Assembly (NCBI GenBank): GCA_963709175.1
Contig: CAVPVK010000014.1
Span: 62,001 to 126,000, forward strand
DNA length: 64,000 nucleotides
Source: JANXQG01 sp963709175
Lineage (GTDB): Bacteria > Planctomycetota > Planctomycetia > Pirellulales > Thermoguttaceae
Reading direction: 5' to 3'
Position numbers and translations under genes: made by a program. The notes beneath the pieces were generated by a model, which was not told the DNA's origin, searched no databases, and was given only the letters and a program-made list of their open reading frames with translations. Positions 17,485 through 26,246 of the stretch are shown in pieces (position 1 is the stretch's first letter; every line of letters begins with the position of its first letter).

Positions 17485-19839
17485 TTATTCCTTCAATTCT
17501 CCGTCGGGCGACGGCTTGTCAACCTTGCCGCCCCGCGGCGTTTGCTTGGGCTTCTGCGCAGCGGCTTTTCGCGCCGCCTGCAGGATCGAGGGCGTGGCCC
17601 GCGACTCGATTGTAGTGAGCAGCGAAGCCAGCACGTGCTGCGAATCGACGTTCTGCGTGGCGCTCTGGTTATAACGCACGTATTGCAGGCGAATGGCCCC
17701 CTGGCCCAGCAGCAGGCCGAAGCGGTGCACGTTGAGGTCGAACGCCGCGGCGGCCGCGCGACGGACCGTTAGCGGACTAGCGACGCGGTTAGCCACCTCG
17801 ACCATGGCCTCCTGGCTTGCCAAGGTGCCGATGTCGGCTAGCACGGCGACGGCCGGGACGGATAACCTGGGCACCAGCAAGCCGGCCAGCGCGGCATCTT
17901 CCGCGCGACGCAAATCGAAAAGCTGTTCAGATGTCTCGCCCAGTTTTGCCAGACAGCGCAAGGCCCGCACCGCGACGCCCAGCCGCTCGGAAAAGCCGAC
18001 AAACTCCCGCGGCATCAAGCCCATGAGCCGGCCGAATTGCCACCGCGCGGCCTCGGCGTCTACCGGCTGCGAGAAGGCGATAGTCAAGGGATCCTGCTCC
18101 GCGATCCGCTGAGCCCGCTCGAGAAAACCGGATCGAGCGATCAGCCCAATCCGCAGGCTCGCCGTGCGATAGTCCTGGCGGACCTGCTGCACGATGTCTT
18201 CCGCCAAGGGCCCCTGCGCAGCCATGTCGACGAGCATCAGTTCGTAGTCGGGCGATCGCAGGGCCATGCGCAGGGCCTCGTGACCGGTAGTGGCCGGATC
18301 GGTGGCGATGTTGCGCGACCGCAGCACACCCACCCACTCTTCGAAGACTTCGGCAGTGGGGCCGACGATCAATGCCCGGCGGCCGCCGCTGGAGGCCGCC
18401 AGAAAGGCCAGCGACTCCAGGACGTGGCTCGAGCCGGCGAAAGGCTTTTGGGGTTTCAGTCGAGCAATCGCCTCCAGGGCAGCAATGCGGAGCCGCGGAT
18501 CGGGACTGCGAACCGCGCGGACCAGCGGGGCCGGGTCGCTTCCGCCCTGCAATGCCGTTTCGGCATTGCCCGTCCAGCCGAGGATTTCGGCAGCCGCACG
18601 GGCCGCGGCCGTGTGATGTCCGGCCAGGCAAAAAGCCAGCACGCCTTCAATCGTCGGCGGGTTGACCTTGGCGATCTGGCGGAGGACCGGATCCTTGAAG
18701 TCCAGCCGCTTTTCCAGCCCCCGATCGTAAACGGACTGCTCCAGCGCGGTCGCCAGGGCCAGCACGCGCAGCCGCGGATCGTCGGGAGCCAGCGATCGGG
18801 CGGCGCGGGCCAGACGAGCGGCAATCGTCCGTGCGGCATCGTCCGCCGACACGTTCCGCGGCAGGCATTGCTTGGCGGCGGTGTCCCACCGCCACAGTGT
18901 CACGCGGCCGTCGATGTCAGTCCGTAGCGGCTGCTTCCCGGCAAAGTAGCTTTCCGCCATGTCGCGCAACTGCCGAGCAGCCCATTCCTTGCCGGGCAGT
19001 TGGCCCATGAGTTGCGCCACGGCCTTTTGCGCCGCGGCACGCACCCTCACGTCGCTCTCGTCGGACAGGGCCGGCGCGAGCAGGTAAACGGTCGATGCGG
19101 TGGCCCGCATCTCGGCCAAGGCCTTAATGGCTTCGATCATCAAGTCCGGCTCGGCGCGGTCGAGGATGTCGGCGAGGGGATCGACAGCGTCGCCGCGCAT
19201 GCTCGCCAGCGCCGCGCGCACGGTCGCATGCTCGCCAGCCCGCTGAGGATCGGCCAGGACGGCGATCATCGCGCTGACGGCCGCGCCATGGGCAGCCCGC
19301 AGGGCCGTCAAGGCCTGCCCGCGGGCTTCGGCGGATGGGTCCTTCAGTTGCACGATTTGCGCCGCGATGCGAGCCGGATCGCGCAAGCGGCGATTGACGG
19401 CGCCTAAGGCGGCACGGACCAACTCTTCGCTCTCGGGCCGCAATTCGCTCCGCTCCGCCAGATCAATGAACGCCTGCGAATGATATTCGTCGACCAACGC
19501 GGTCCACTGGGCGTCATCGAGTTTGGCATCGAGGAGCTTCTTGAGGAACCGCTTGGCCAACTCGGGACGTCCAGCCTCCAGGAGCAACTGCGCAGTGCGG
19601 AGGACCTCCGACGGCGCGGTCGGCTTGGCGGCCAGCAGCGCCGTGACCACCGGATCTTCTGGGGGCGCCAGATCGACCGGCTTGCCCGCCGCCTTTCCAG
19701 CGGCCGGCTTGGCGGCAGCCGCGGGCTTTTTCTCCTTGGCCGGCGCCGCATCCTGGCTCCAGGCCGGCGGCAGCAGCGAGAGCACTGCCGCGGCAAATGC
19801 CGTTGCGGCGCAAGAGCGTATTTGACGATTGTGGTTCAT
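17485..19839 (-). CDS. Exported HEAT-repeat protein with a receiver-like insert
   Basis: This 784-residue protein begins with a signal peptide (MNHNRQIRS, then a hydrophobic stretch ending PPAWSQ) and an Ala/Lys/Pro-rich linker. Alpha-helical HEAT/PBS-type repeats follow from about residue 140 to 460 (for example LKDPSAEARGQALTALRAAHG, and DESDVRVRAAAQKAVAQL). Residues about 483-620 have the alternating pattern of a CheY-like domain (ALIVGPTAEVFEEWVGVLR, then YELMLVDMAAQ), with an Asp where the phospho-acceptor would be but without the acidic pair at the first strand. More helical repeats follow. The gene sits between argH and a sigma-54 activator. HEAT proteins usually serve as protein-binding scaffolds; the function here is unknown. 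The start ATG at 19839 is chosen because it begins the signal peptide. Confidence 0.7.
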   Translation of the reverse strand: MNHNRQIRSCAATAFAAAVLSLLPPAWSQDAAPAKEKKPAAAAKPAAGKAAGKPVDLAPPEDPVVTALLAAKPTAPSEVLRTAQLLLEAGRPELAKRFLKKLLDAKLDDAQWTALVDEYHSQAFIDLAERSELRPESEELVRAALGAVNRRLRDPARIAAQIVQLKDPSAEARGQALTALRAAHGAAVSAMIAVLADPQRAGEHATVRAALASMRGDAVDPLADILDRAEPDLMIEAIKALAEMRATASTVYLLAPALSDESDVRVRAAAQKAVAQLMGQLPGKEWAARQLRDMAESYFAGKQPLRTDIDGRVTLWRWDTAAKQCLPRNVSADDAARTIAARLARAARSLAPDDPRLRVLALATALEQSVYDRGLEKRLDFKDPVLRQIAKVNPPTIEGVLAFCLAGHHTAAARAAAEILGWTGNAETALQGGSDPAPLVRAVRSPDPRLRIAALEAIARLKPQKPFAGSSHVLESLAFLAASSGGRRALIVGPTAEVFEEWVGVLRSRNIATDPATTGHEALRMALRSPDYELMLVDMAAQGPLAEDIVQQVRQDYRTASLRIGLIARSGFLERAQRIAEQDPLTIAFSQPVDAEAARWQFGRLMGLMPREFVGFSERLGVAVRALRCLAKLGETSEQLFDLRRAEDAALAGLLVPRLSVPAVAVLADIGTLASQEAMVEVANRVASPLTVRRAAAAAFDLNVHRFGLLLGQGAIRLQYVRYNQSATQNVDSQHVLASLLTTIESRATPSILQAARKAAAQKPKQTPRGGKVDKPSPDGELKE

Positions 19840-19911
19840 GGGTGTTTGGTGGTCAGTACTCCGTACCCGGTATGGTGTACCTGGGATTTGAAATCTGAGA
19901 TTTGAGATCAA

Positions 19912-21297
19912 CTACCCTTCCACTTCCAGCCGCTTCTTCCATTTTGCGACGTGTTGCTTTACTTGTTCCGGCCCCGTCGATCCATAGCTCCGCATGGCGG
20001 CCACCGCCTGCGACACGCCCAAGACCTCGTACACCGATGCATCCAGTTCAGGACAAGCCTCGCGAAAATCCTCAAGCGGCAAATCTGATAACCGAACATC
20101 GCGGTCCAGGGCCTTCCGCACCAGACTGGCGACCAGGCCGTGCGCGGTCCGCTGGGGAATGCCGCGGCGGATCAGGTATTCCATAAAGGTGGTCGCGTCG
20201 AGATGTCCGCGATCCAGCCGTTCGGCGATGGCCGTACGATTCAACTCAGCCGCGGCCATCAGCGGCGCGGCCAATTCCAGCGAAGCGCAAACCGTGTCGA
20301 AGGCGTCGAACAACGGCGGCTTGTCCTCCTGCAAATCGCGGTTATACGCCAACGGCAAGCCCTTGACCAGAACCAGCAGGGTCTGCAGGCCGCCCACGAC
20401 GCGGGCCGTCTTGCCTCGAATCAACTCCAGCACGTCGGGGTTAATCTTCTGCGGCATGATCGATGAGCCCGTGCAAAAGCCCTGCGGCAACTTAAGAAAG
20501 TTGAATTCCACGGTCGACCAGAGGATCCATTCTTCCGCCCACGTGCCAAGATGCTCGGCGATCATCGCCAGGCAGAAAACAAACTCCAGCACGAAGTCGC
20601 GATCGCTCGATGCATCCAAACTATTGGCCGCCACCTCCTCAAAGCCGAGCTGCCCGGCGACGAACTCGCGGTCAATCGGCAAGCTGGTGCCCGCCAAGGC
20701 CGCCGCCCCGAGCGTCAAACAATTAACGCGCCGCCGGCAATCGGCCAGGCGCTGACGGTCTCGCTGGAATTTTTCGCAATAGGCCAGCCAGTAATGCGGA
20801 GCCAGTACCGGTTGGGCCCGTTGCAAATGGGTGTAGCCGGGCAGGATCACGTCGGCATCGGCGTCACAGCGGCCGACCAACGCGCGTTGCACGTCAACAA
20901 GCCGCTGATCGATTTGATCAATCGCCGTGCGAACCCACAAGCGAAGATCCGTTGATACTTGGTCATTGCGACTGCGAGCGGTGTGCAGCTTGCGACCGAC
21001 GTCCCCGAGGCGATCAATGAGGGCCTTTTCGATATGCATGTGGATGTCTTCCCATTCGGATCGAAACGGGAAGCACCCTTGCTCAATTTCTCGGCGAATT
21101 TCGCCCAGCGCTTGCTCAATAGCAAGCCCTTCGCCATCGGCCAGAAGCCCAACCTTAGTCAACATCCGGGCATGGGCGATGGAACCGTCGATGTCCTGCC
21201 CAAACAAGCGGCGATCAAAGCTCACACTTTGGGTGAACTCCTCAACACGGCGATCGGTCGCCACCTGAAAAACCCCGCCCCAAGCCTTTTGTGACAA
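19912..21297 (-). CDS. argH: Argininosuccinate lyase
   Basis: This enzyme splits argininosuccinate into arginine and fumarate, the last step of arginine synthesis. The 461-residue length is typical. Motifs are KAWGGVF (start), the substrate loop HTARSRNDQVSTD, TPGYTH-like LPGYTHLQRAQP, and the fumarase/aspartase signature GSSIMPQKINPD with the catalytic Ser. I place the start at TTG 21297, preceded by GAGG at a spacing of 6; a TTG at 21321 would add 8 unconserved residues. A promoter lies about 50 bases upstream. Confidence 0.95.
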   Translation of the reverse strand: MSQKAWGGVFQVATDRRVEEFTQSVSFDRRLFGQDIDGSIAHARMLTKVGLLADGEGLAIEQALGEIRREIEQGCFPFRSEWEDIHMHIEKALIDRLGDVGRKLHTARSRNDQVSTDLRLWVRTAIDQIDQRLVDVQRALVGRCDADADVILPGYTHLQRAQPVLAPHYWLAYCEKFQRDRQRLADCRRRVNCLTLGAAALAGTSLPIDREFVAGQLGFEEVAANSLDASSDRDFVLEFVFCLAMIAEHLGTWAEEWILWSTVEFNFLKLPQGFCTGSSIMPQKINPDVLELIRGKTARVVGGLQTLLVLVKGLPLAYNRDLQEDKPPLFDAFDTVCASLELAAPLMAAAELNRTAIAERLDRGHLDATTFMEYLIRRGIPQRTAHGLVASLVRKALDRDVRLSDLPLEDFREACPELDASVYEVLGVSQAVAAMRSYGSTGPEQVKQHVAKWKKRLEVEG

Positions 21298-21347
21298 GCC
21301 GGACCTCGAAAAAAACGCCAAAACGCCGTAAAATCGACAACCTATTT

Positions 21348-21376
21348 AGTCTAAATGACTTACGATTAGATGTCAA
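21348..21376 (-). promoter_or_regulatory. argH promoter
   Basis: Leftward, a perfect -35 hexamer TTGACA (21376-21371) and TAGACT (21353-21348) are separated by 17 bases. The palindrome ATTTAGTCTAAAT at 21344-21356 overlaps the -10 and could be a regulator site, though this is only suggestive. Confidence 0.6.
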
Positions 21377-21392
21377 CGATAGCTCGGCGGCA

Positions 21393-22271
21393 TTATTGAC
21401 CCAAACGAATGGGTCCCGGAGATACTAGATCGTCGTGTTGCGTTTGGCCCAGTCGCATAAGAATCAACTTCTGGTCGAAGCGATCATCGCGGCCATCGCT
21501 TTCCGAAAAGAAATAGTGGCCGAGGCTTCCGGGGCGATTAGGCTGGCTGCCCAAAAGAAGCATTGCGCCCGGCCCCATCACGGCGGTCAGTTTCAGGTTT
21601 TCGAAGGCCCGCTTTCTCCGCCCGGTTTCCAACCGAAAAATCGACTGATCGCCTACCCAATGCTGCTGATTCTGGCCATACTGAATCTCGGGCACGAGTT
21701 CCAACTGCACGCGACCATCCGGCTGAGGGGCAATGCTCATCGAGAAGACGCCCTGGGCCTGTTCGTAGCTTAGCCCGCGGATTTCTCCACTTTCGGAAAC
21801 GAGAACTGGCATCTTCTCGATGAGGCTCGAGGAAGCGATTTCGTAGCGCTGGCCGGCGCGGGTCTGCATGTGCTGCGACGAAACCCGCGGGGGAGTCACG
21901 AGATCGGCAATTTTAACCTGCTGGGCCTCGCCATTGGGCTTGGCCTGGTCCTTCAGGTCCAGCAACCGAGAGAGCGAGGGCGGCAACTGGCCCGCGATTA
22001 TACCAACGCGGAAGCCGTTCTTCTCCAAGTTGCGGCGGACGTCGGGCGGGAATTGTTGCTCGTCAACCACTTCCCAGACGCGGCTGGAAAGCTGGGGATC
22101 GCCAGGCGGCAAGCGGATAGAAAAAATATCCAGCACAGCGCTGCCGGGGGCCATTTGCGGAGGGTGCAAAATCGTGGCCGTATAGCGATTGTTCTCCGGC
22201 GCAAGCCGAAGCGCAGCCTCCGGCGCCAGCGCCAAGGCGAGCAACAACGATTGGGCCAGACGTGTCGGCAT
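21393..22271 (-). CDS. Exported protein of unknown function
   Basis: This 292-residue protein has a short signal-like hydrophobic N-terminus (MPTRLAQSLLLALALAPEA). The mature part has no catalytic motif that I recognise. Its C-terminal half (MSIAPQPDGRVQLELVPEIQYG, then FRLETGRRKRAFENLKLTAVMGPGAMLLLG) has an alternating beta pattern reminiscent of secretin-type barrels, but the match is weak. It is followed by argH and preceded at 11 bases by a small zinc-ribbon gene in the same direction. Confidence 0.6.
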   Translation of the reverse strand: MPTRLAQSLLLALALAPEAALRLAPENNRYTATILHPPQMAPGSAVLDIFSIRLPPGDPQLSSRVWEVVDEQQFPPDVRRNLEKNGFRVGIIAGQLPPSLSRLLDLKDQAKPNGEAQQVKIADLVTPPRVSSQHMQTRAGQRYEIASSSLIEKMPVLVSESGEIRGLSYEQAQGVFSMSIAPQPDGRVQLELVPEIQYGQNQQHWVGDQSIFRLETGRRKRAFENLKLTAVMGPGAMLLLGSQPNRPGSLGHYFFSESDGRDDRFDQKLILMRLGQTQHDDLVSPGPIRLGQ

Positions 22272-22282
22272 GCCGGCGAAAT

Positions 22283-22585
22283 TCAGTTCTTGCTGAAGTC
22301 AACTACCTTGGCGGCGAAGTCCGCGTGCCCCAACGGGTTCTTCAAGAACTTCTTGCGGCATTCAGGACAGAGATCAAAGCGAAGTTGCTGGCAGACCTCC
22401 TCGCCGATCTTGTCGTCCTCGTCGAGACTGGCGAGGATGTCCTGGATTTCCTGGAGTTGATCGCTGTCGTCTTCTTCATCCGCGGCCGTATCCATGGCGG
22501 CGAAGACCTCCATTTTCACCACGTAACGAAGATCGTGCTGCGGATCGAGTTCGCGCTTGCACAGATCGCACGAGTACCGAATCAT
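22283..22585 (-). CDS. Small zinc-ribbon protein of unknown function
   Basis: This 100-residue protein has two CxxC pairs, CDLCKREL at the N-terminus and CPECRKKFL near the C-terminus, which probably bind one zinc ion. Between them lies a very acidic helix (ADEEDDSDQLQEIQDILASLDEDD). Short proteins of this layout recur in planctomycetes; the function is unknown. It starts a likely two-gene unit with the exported protein downstream. Confidence 0.65.
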   Translation of the reverse strand: MIRYSCDLCKRELDPQHDLRYVVKMEVFAAMDTAADEEDDSDQLQEIQDILASLDEDDKIGEEVCQQLRFDLCPECRKKFLKNPLGHADFAAKVVDFSKN

Positions 22586-22967
22586 TGAGCCGCTCCTTCA
22601 GTAGCGCCGGCGCGGCCGGCTGGCATCAGACGGTAGGCAACGGACATGAGGGTCAAACCCTCAGTTTCATCCTAATGGTCTCCGCCACTATGTTGCAATA
22701 CGTCCTGGAAAGAATTCTTGCGAAAATCCGCATTTCCTGGCGGTGTGGCGAGGAAGGAGGAGAAAGCGAAAGGAAGAGGGGTAGAAGGGAGAAACATGGC
22801 GCACTAGCGTCCCCTCTTTATCCCCCCTCAAGAGGCATGGAGGCAAGGGGGAAATCCGCGCCTGATCTGGCGTAAGGGCCATCGAGACGGTAAAATAGAG
22901 GCGTTATGCGGTCCCGCAGGGCTTTGCCCGACCAACTTAGTTCGGGCGCAATCGGAGGAACCTCCCC
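22586..22967. other. Intergenic region without a recognisable gene
   Basis: It contains the 7-base-arm hairpin TGAGGGT-caa-ACCCTCA (22647-22663), a purine-rich stretch (22750-22800) and the small palindrome GGAGGAACCTCC (22954-22965), which overlaps the possible ribosome binding site of the HNH gene. No promoter pair is convincing. Confidence 0.4.
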
Positions 22968-23687
22968 GTGCATGGAACACACCCGCCCAATCAACGCACG
23001 ACAAAACCTCCCGGAATGAAGAAGTCGTCCGGGCCTGACCCTTACCACTCACCCTCCCCCTCTTCTACCTCTCTCAACGCCAGTGTTCTGGTGCTCAACC
23101 GGCTCTATATGGCCGTTCACGTGGTGGGTGTTCGCCGGGCCTTTGCCCTCTTATGCCGGGAATTGGCAGAAGTCGTCCACGCGGGTAATGAGGGGTCCTT
23201 TTCCAACTATACCTTCGAGACCTGGCTGGAATCGAGCCGAGGCCGAGCCCATCAGAAGCAACCGCACGACGATTGGATCCGATCGGTCAACTTTGAGATC
23301 CAAGTTCCCCGCGTGATTCGCCTGTTGCGCTACGACCGGTTGCCTCGCCAGGGAATCCACCTTAATCGTCGCAATGTGCTGGCCCGGGATGGTCATCAAT
23401 GCCAGTATTGCGGCCGGCACTTTGCCATACATCAACTGAGCCTCGACCACGTGACCCCGCGAAGTCGCGGGGGTCCAACGACTTGGGAAAACATCGTCTG
23501 CGCGTGCCTGGCATGCAACGTGAGGAAAGGCGGCCGGACCCCGCACGAAGCGAAGATGAAACTCGTCCGCCGGCCGTCGAAGCCAAAGCGCAACCCATTG
23601 CTGGCCCTGAAGTTGGAAAACCCGAAGTACGAGGTCTGGCGAGTTTGGCTCGACGGGGCCCAATGGGAGGTCGGGGCGAGAGACTGA
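22968..23687 (+). CDS. HNH endonuclease-like protein
   Basis: The HNH module lies near residues 138-190: RDGHQCQYCGRHF (first CxxC), LDHVTPRSRGG (the D-H pair), ENIVCACLACNVRKG (Asn and second CxxC). The first half, from LNASVLVLNRLYMAVHVVGVRRAF, is the conserved N-terminal region of a widespread family of stand-alone HNH proteins whose role is not established. The start is uncertain: GTG at 22968 follows GGAGGA, but the first 40 residues are Pro/Ser-rich and poorly conserved. No methyltransferase or other defence gene is adjacent, so restriction is not implied. Confidence 0.82.
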   Translation: MHGTHPPNQRTTKPPGMKKSSGPDPYHSPSPSSTSLNASVLVLNRLYMAVHVVGVRRAFALLCRELAEVVHAGNEGSFSNYTFETWLESSRGRAHQKQPHDDWIRSVNFEIQVPRVIRLLRYDRLPRQGIHLNRRNVLARDGHQCQYCGRHFAIHQLSLDHVTPRSRGGPTTWENIVCACLACNVRKGGRTPHEAKMKLVRRPSKPKRNPLLALKLENPKYEVWRVWLDGAQWEVGARD

Positions 23688-23813
23688 TTGCCCCGTCCCC
23701 TTGCCGCCCTGTTCGAGGCTCAAGATTGCGCCTTGTATCTTGCCTTCTGCGTGTGTAAAATCGAGATAGAACGTGGGCTGCCCGAAGGGGGTCCGCATGC
23801 GCTCTGACCATCG

Positions 23814-24494
23814 ATGGAGAGTGCTGTCCAAGGGCTAGCGTTCGAGAAAGAGTTTGCCGGAGCAACGCCGCAAGGGGCATGCTCGTTATTAGGAACTGAT
23901 AGCGTGGGACTTTCCGATATCGACCGCAATTTGCTGGACCGCTGTCTTCACAAGAAGCCCAGGGCGTGGGAAGACTTTGTCGATCGCTTCATGGGGCTGG
24001 TACTCCACGTCATCCGCCATTCCGCCCAATCGCGGAGCCTGCGGCTTTCACCGGAGGACAGGGATGACCTCTGTGCCGAGGTGTTCTTGGCGGTAATTCG
24101 CAATGACTTCGCGGTGCTGCGTAGTTTTCGCGGACAAAGCAGCCTGGCGACCTACCTGACGGTCGTCGCCCGGCGAATCGTGGTCCGCGAATTGCTTGCT
24201 CGCGGACCTGGTGCCCGTTTGAGCGATGGGGCACAGCACGCTCCGCAGATGATTCCCGATCCGCACGTGGGCGTAGAGCAGCGGATGATCGACCGCGAAG
24301 AGGTCGAGCAGTTGCTTAGCGGCTTGCAGGGGACCGAGGCACTGGTAGTCCGCATGTACCATCTCGAAGGCAAGTCGTATCAGGAGATCGGCGCTTTGGT
24401 GGGCATGCCGGAGAACAGCATTGGCCCCATTCTCAGCAGAGCCCGCGATAAACTCCGCCGCGCGGCTGCGGGGGTAAACCCCGCCGTAACCTAG
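23814..24494 (+). CDS. ECF-type RNA polymerase sigma factor
   Basis: This 226-residue protein has region 2 (WEDFVDRFMGLVLHVIRHSA, then LCAEVFLAVIRNDFAVLRSFRGQSSLATYLTVVARR) and region 4 (YHLEGKSYQEIGALVGMPENSIGPILSRARDKLR) and no region 3, as expected for the ECF group. A GTG at 23904 with AGGA upstream is an alternative start that would remove a poorly conserved 30-residue leader. No anti-sigma gene follows directly; the next gene is convergent efp. Confidence 0.85.
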   Translation: MESAVQGLAFEKEFAGATPQGACSLLGTDSVGLSDIDRNLLDRCLHKKPRAWEDFVDRFMGLVLHVIRHSAQSRSLRLSPEDRDDLCAEVFLAVIRNDFAVLRSFRGQSSLATYLTVVARRIVVRELLARGPGARLSDGAQHAPQMIPDPHVGVEQRMIDREEVEQLLSGLQGTEALVVRMYHLEGKSYQEIGALVGMPENSIGPILSRARDKLRRAAAGVNPAVT

Positions 24495-24543
24495 CCGTCG
24501 CAACCCGTCGCAATGCAAATACGTTTCTACACGGCGGGCCGGG

Positions 24544-25113
24544 TTACTCTTTCGCCCGCTCCAGGTATTCGCCGGTGCGCGTGTCGATCTTGATCAGGTC
24601 GCCGATGTTCACGAAGACCGGACACTGGAACTCGGCTCCCGTTTCCACTTTGCAGGGCTTGCTCACATTGGTGGCCGTATTGCCGCGGGCCCCGGGCTCG
24701 CAGTACTCGATCTTCAGAACCACGTGGTTCGGCGGCGTCACGCTGATTGGATTGCCATTGTAGAGCATCATGCTGCATACGGTGGACTCCTTGATAAACT
24801 TCCACGTGTCGCCGACCTGCTCGGGCGTCAACTCGTATTGCTCGTAGCTGTCGTTGTCCATGAAGACGAACTTGTCGCCCTGGCGGTAGAGATACTGCGC
24901 GCTGATTTCGTCAACGTCGGCCGACTCGATCGAATCGCCGCTCTTCCATGTCCGGTCGATCGTTGTGCCGCGGATGAGATGCTTCAGCCGGCATTTATAC
25001 AAAGCCTGGCCCTTGCCCGGCTTGACAAAGTTGCACTCGACCATCAGATAAGGATCGCCTTCGAGTTGGACCTTGAGGCCTTTTTTGAAATCGCTCGTGC
25101 TGATAGTGCCCAC
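24544..25113 (-). CDS. efp: Translation elongation factor P
   Basis: EF-P relieves ribosomes stalled at proline runs. The 189-residue protein has the KOW-like N-terminal domain with the loop KPGKGQA, in which Lys34 is the residue that is beta-lysylated in gammaproteobacteria, then two OB domains, the last containing the family signature GEYLERAKE near the end. It is divergent from epmB, whose product makes the beta-lysine donor, with only 37 bases between the starts, so the two probably share a control region. Confidence 0.96.
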   Translation of the reverse strand: MGTISTSDFKKGLKVQLEGDPYLMVECNFVKPGKGQALYKCRLKHLIRGTTIDRTWKSGDSIESADVDEISAQYLYRQGDKFVFMDNDSYEQYELTPEQVGDTWKFIKESTVCSMMLYNGNPISVTPPNHVVLKIEYCEPGARGNTATNVSKPCKVETGAEFQCPVFVNIGDLIKIDTRTGEYLERAKE

Positions 25114-25150
25114 TTAGAGTTCCCGTTTCACTTTCTGGGATGCGTTAGGT

Positions 25151-26227
25151 ATGTTACGATTATCCGTTATGGAATCTTTCCCTGTCATGCTCGAATCGGA
25201 ACTGCCGATCTCCACCGGTCGGCCGCCGGTCCCTACCGGTCAGCCATTTGGTGGCGACGACTGGCGGGCCGTGCTGGCCCGCGCGATCCGCGATCCACGC
25301 GAACTCTGCCGCCGCCTCGGGCTGGCGGAACAGCGGGGGATCGAGGCCGCCCAAGCGACGGGCGGTTTCCGGCTCCTCGTACCCGAACCGTATCTGGCCC
25401 GAATCCGGCCGGGCGATCCCGATGACCCGCTCTTGGCCCAGGTCTTGCCCCGCATGGCGGAACTGACCGACTCGCCGCAGTTCGTACCCGACCCCTTGCG
25501 GGAGGCGGGTTCCGTCCGCCGGCCCGGACTTCTGGGAAAGTATAAGGGCCGATTCTTGATCGTAGCAAGTGGGGTCTGCGCTGTCCACTGCCGTTTCTGT
25601 TTTCGGCGGCATTTTCCCTACGTCCAGGCTCTTTCCGGGCGGGCATGGTTAGAAGTTTTTCAGCAAATTGCCGCCGAAACTTCCATCGAGGAGGTTATCC
25701 TTAGCGGTGGCGATCCCCTGACCGCCCACGACGGCCGCCTTGCGGAAGTCGTCCGGCAACTCGCTGAAATCCCCCACCTTCGCCGGCTCCGCGTTCACTC
25801 CCGGCTGCCGATCGTGATTCCCCAGCGCGTCAACGAGGAACTGCTGGCCTGGCTGCGGGGCACGCGGCTGGCGAGTTTCATGGTGGTGCACTGCAACCAT
25901 CCCGCGGAAATTGACACCGGCGTGGCAGCTGCCCTGGGCCGGTTGGTGGACGCCGGCGTGCCCGTGCTCAATCAGGCGGTGCTGCTGCGGGGAGTCAACG
26001 ACGACGTGGACGTGCTGGCCGAGCTCTTCGGCCGCCTGGTCGATCTGCGGGTAATGCCCTACTACCTCCACCAGTTGGATCGCGTGTCCGGGGCCGCGCA
26101 TTTCGAGGTGCCGGAAGACCGCGGCCGCGAACTGGTTCGCCAACTACGCGCCCGTCTGCCGGGCTACGCCGTGCCGCGATACGTCCGCGACGTGCCGGGG
26201 GCGGCCCACAAAGTGATCCTGGAGTGA
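25151..26227 (+). CDS. epmB: EF-P beta-lysylation protein (lysine 2,3-aminomutase-like radical SAM enzyme)
   Basis: This 358-residue radical-SAM, PLP-dependent enzyme converts L-alpha-lysine to beta-lysine for EF-P modification. The iron-sulfur motif CAVHCRFCFRRHFPY has the Cx3Cx2C spacing. VILSGGDPL follows, and the Lys of PGAAHK near the C-terminus fits the PLP-binding lysine. The short length (358 rather than over 400) and the divergent efp neighbour favour EpmB over a catabolic aminomutase. An ATG at 25169 is a possible alternative start. The ligase EpmA is not in the window. Confidence 0.92.
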   Translation: MLRLSVMESFPVMLESELPISTGRPPVPTGQPFGGDDWRAVLARAIRDPRELCRRLGLAEQRGIEAAQATGGFRLLVPEPYLARIRPGDPDDPLLAQVLPRMAELTDSPQFVPDPLREAGSVRRPGLLGKYKGRFLIVASGVCAVHCRFCFRRHFPYVQALSGRAWLEVFQQIAAETSIEEVILSGGDPLTAHDGRLAEVVRQLAEIPHLRRLRVHSRLPIVIPQRVNEELLAWLRGTRLASFMVVHCNHPAEIDTGVAAALGRLVDAGVPVLNQAVLLRGVNDDVDVLAELFGRLVDLRVMPYYLHQLDRVSGAAHFEVPEDRGRELVRQLRARLPGYAVPRYVRDVPGAAHKVILE

Positions 26228-26246
26228 CCCGCGGCGAATCTCCATC

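Noticed and set aside
22968..23687. HNH gene as part of a defence island
   Set aside because: No methyltransferase, helicase, toxin or other defence gene is nearby; neighbours are a small zinc protein, a sigma factor and efp.
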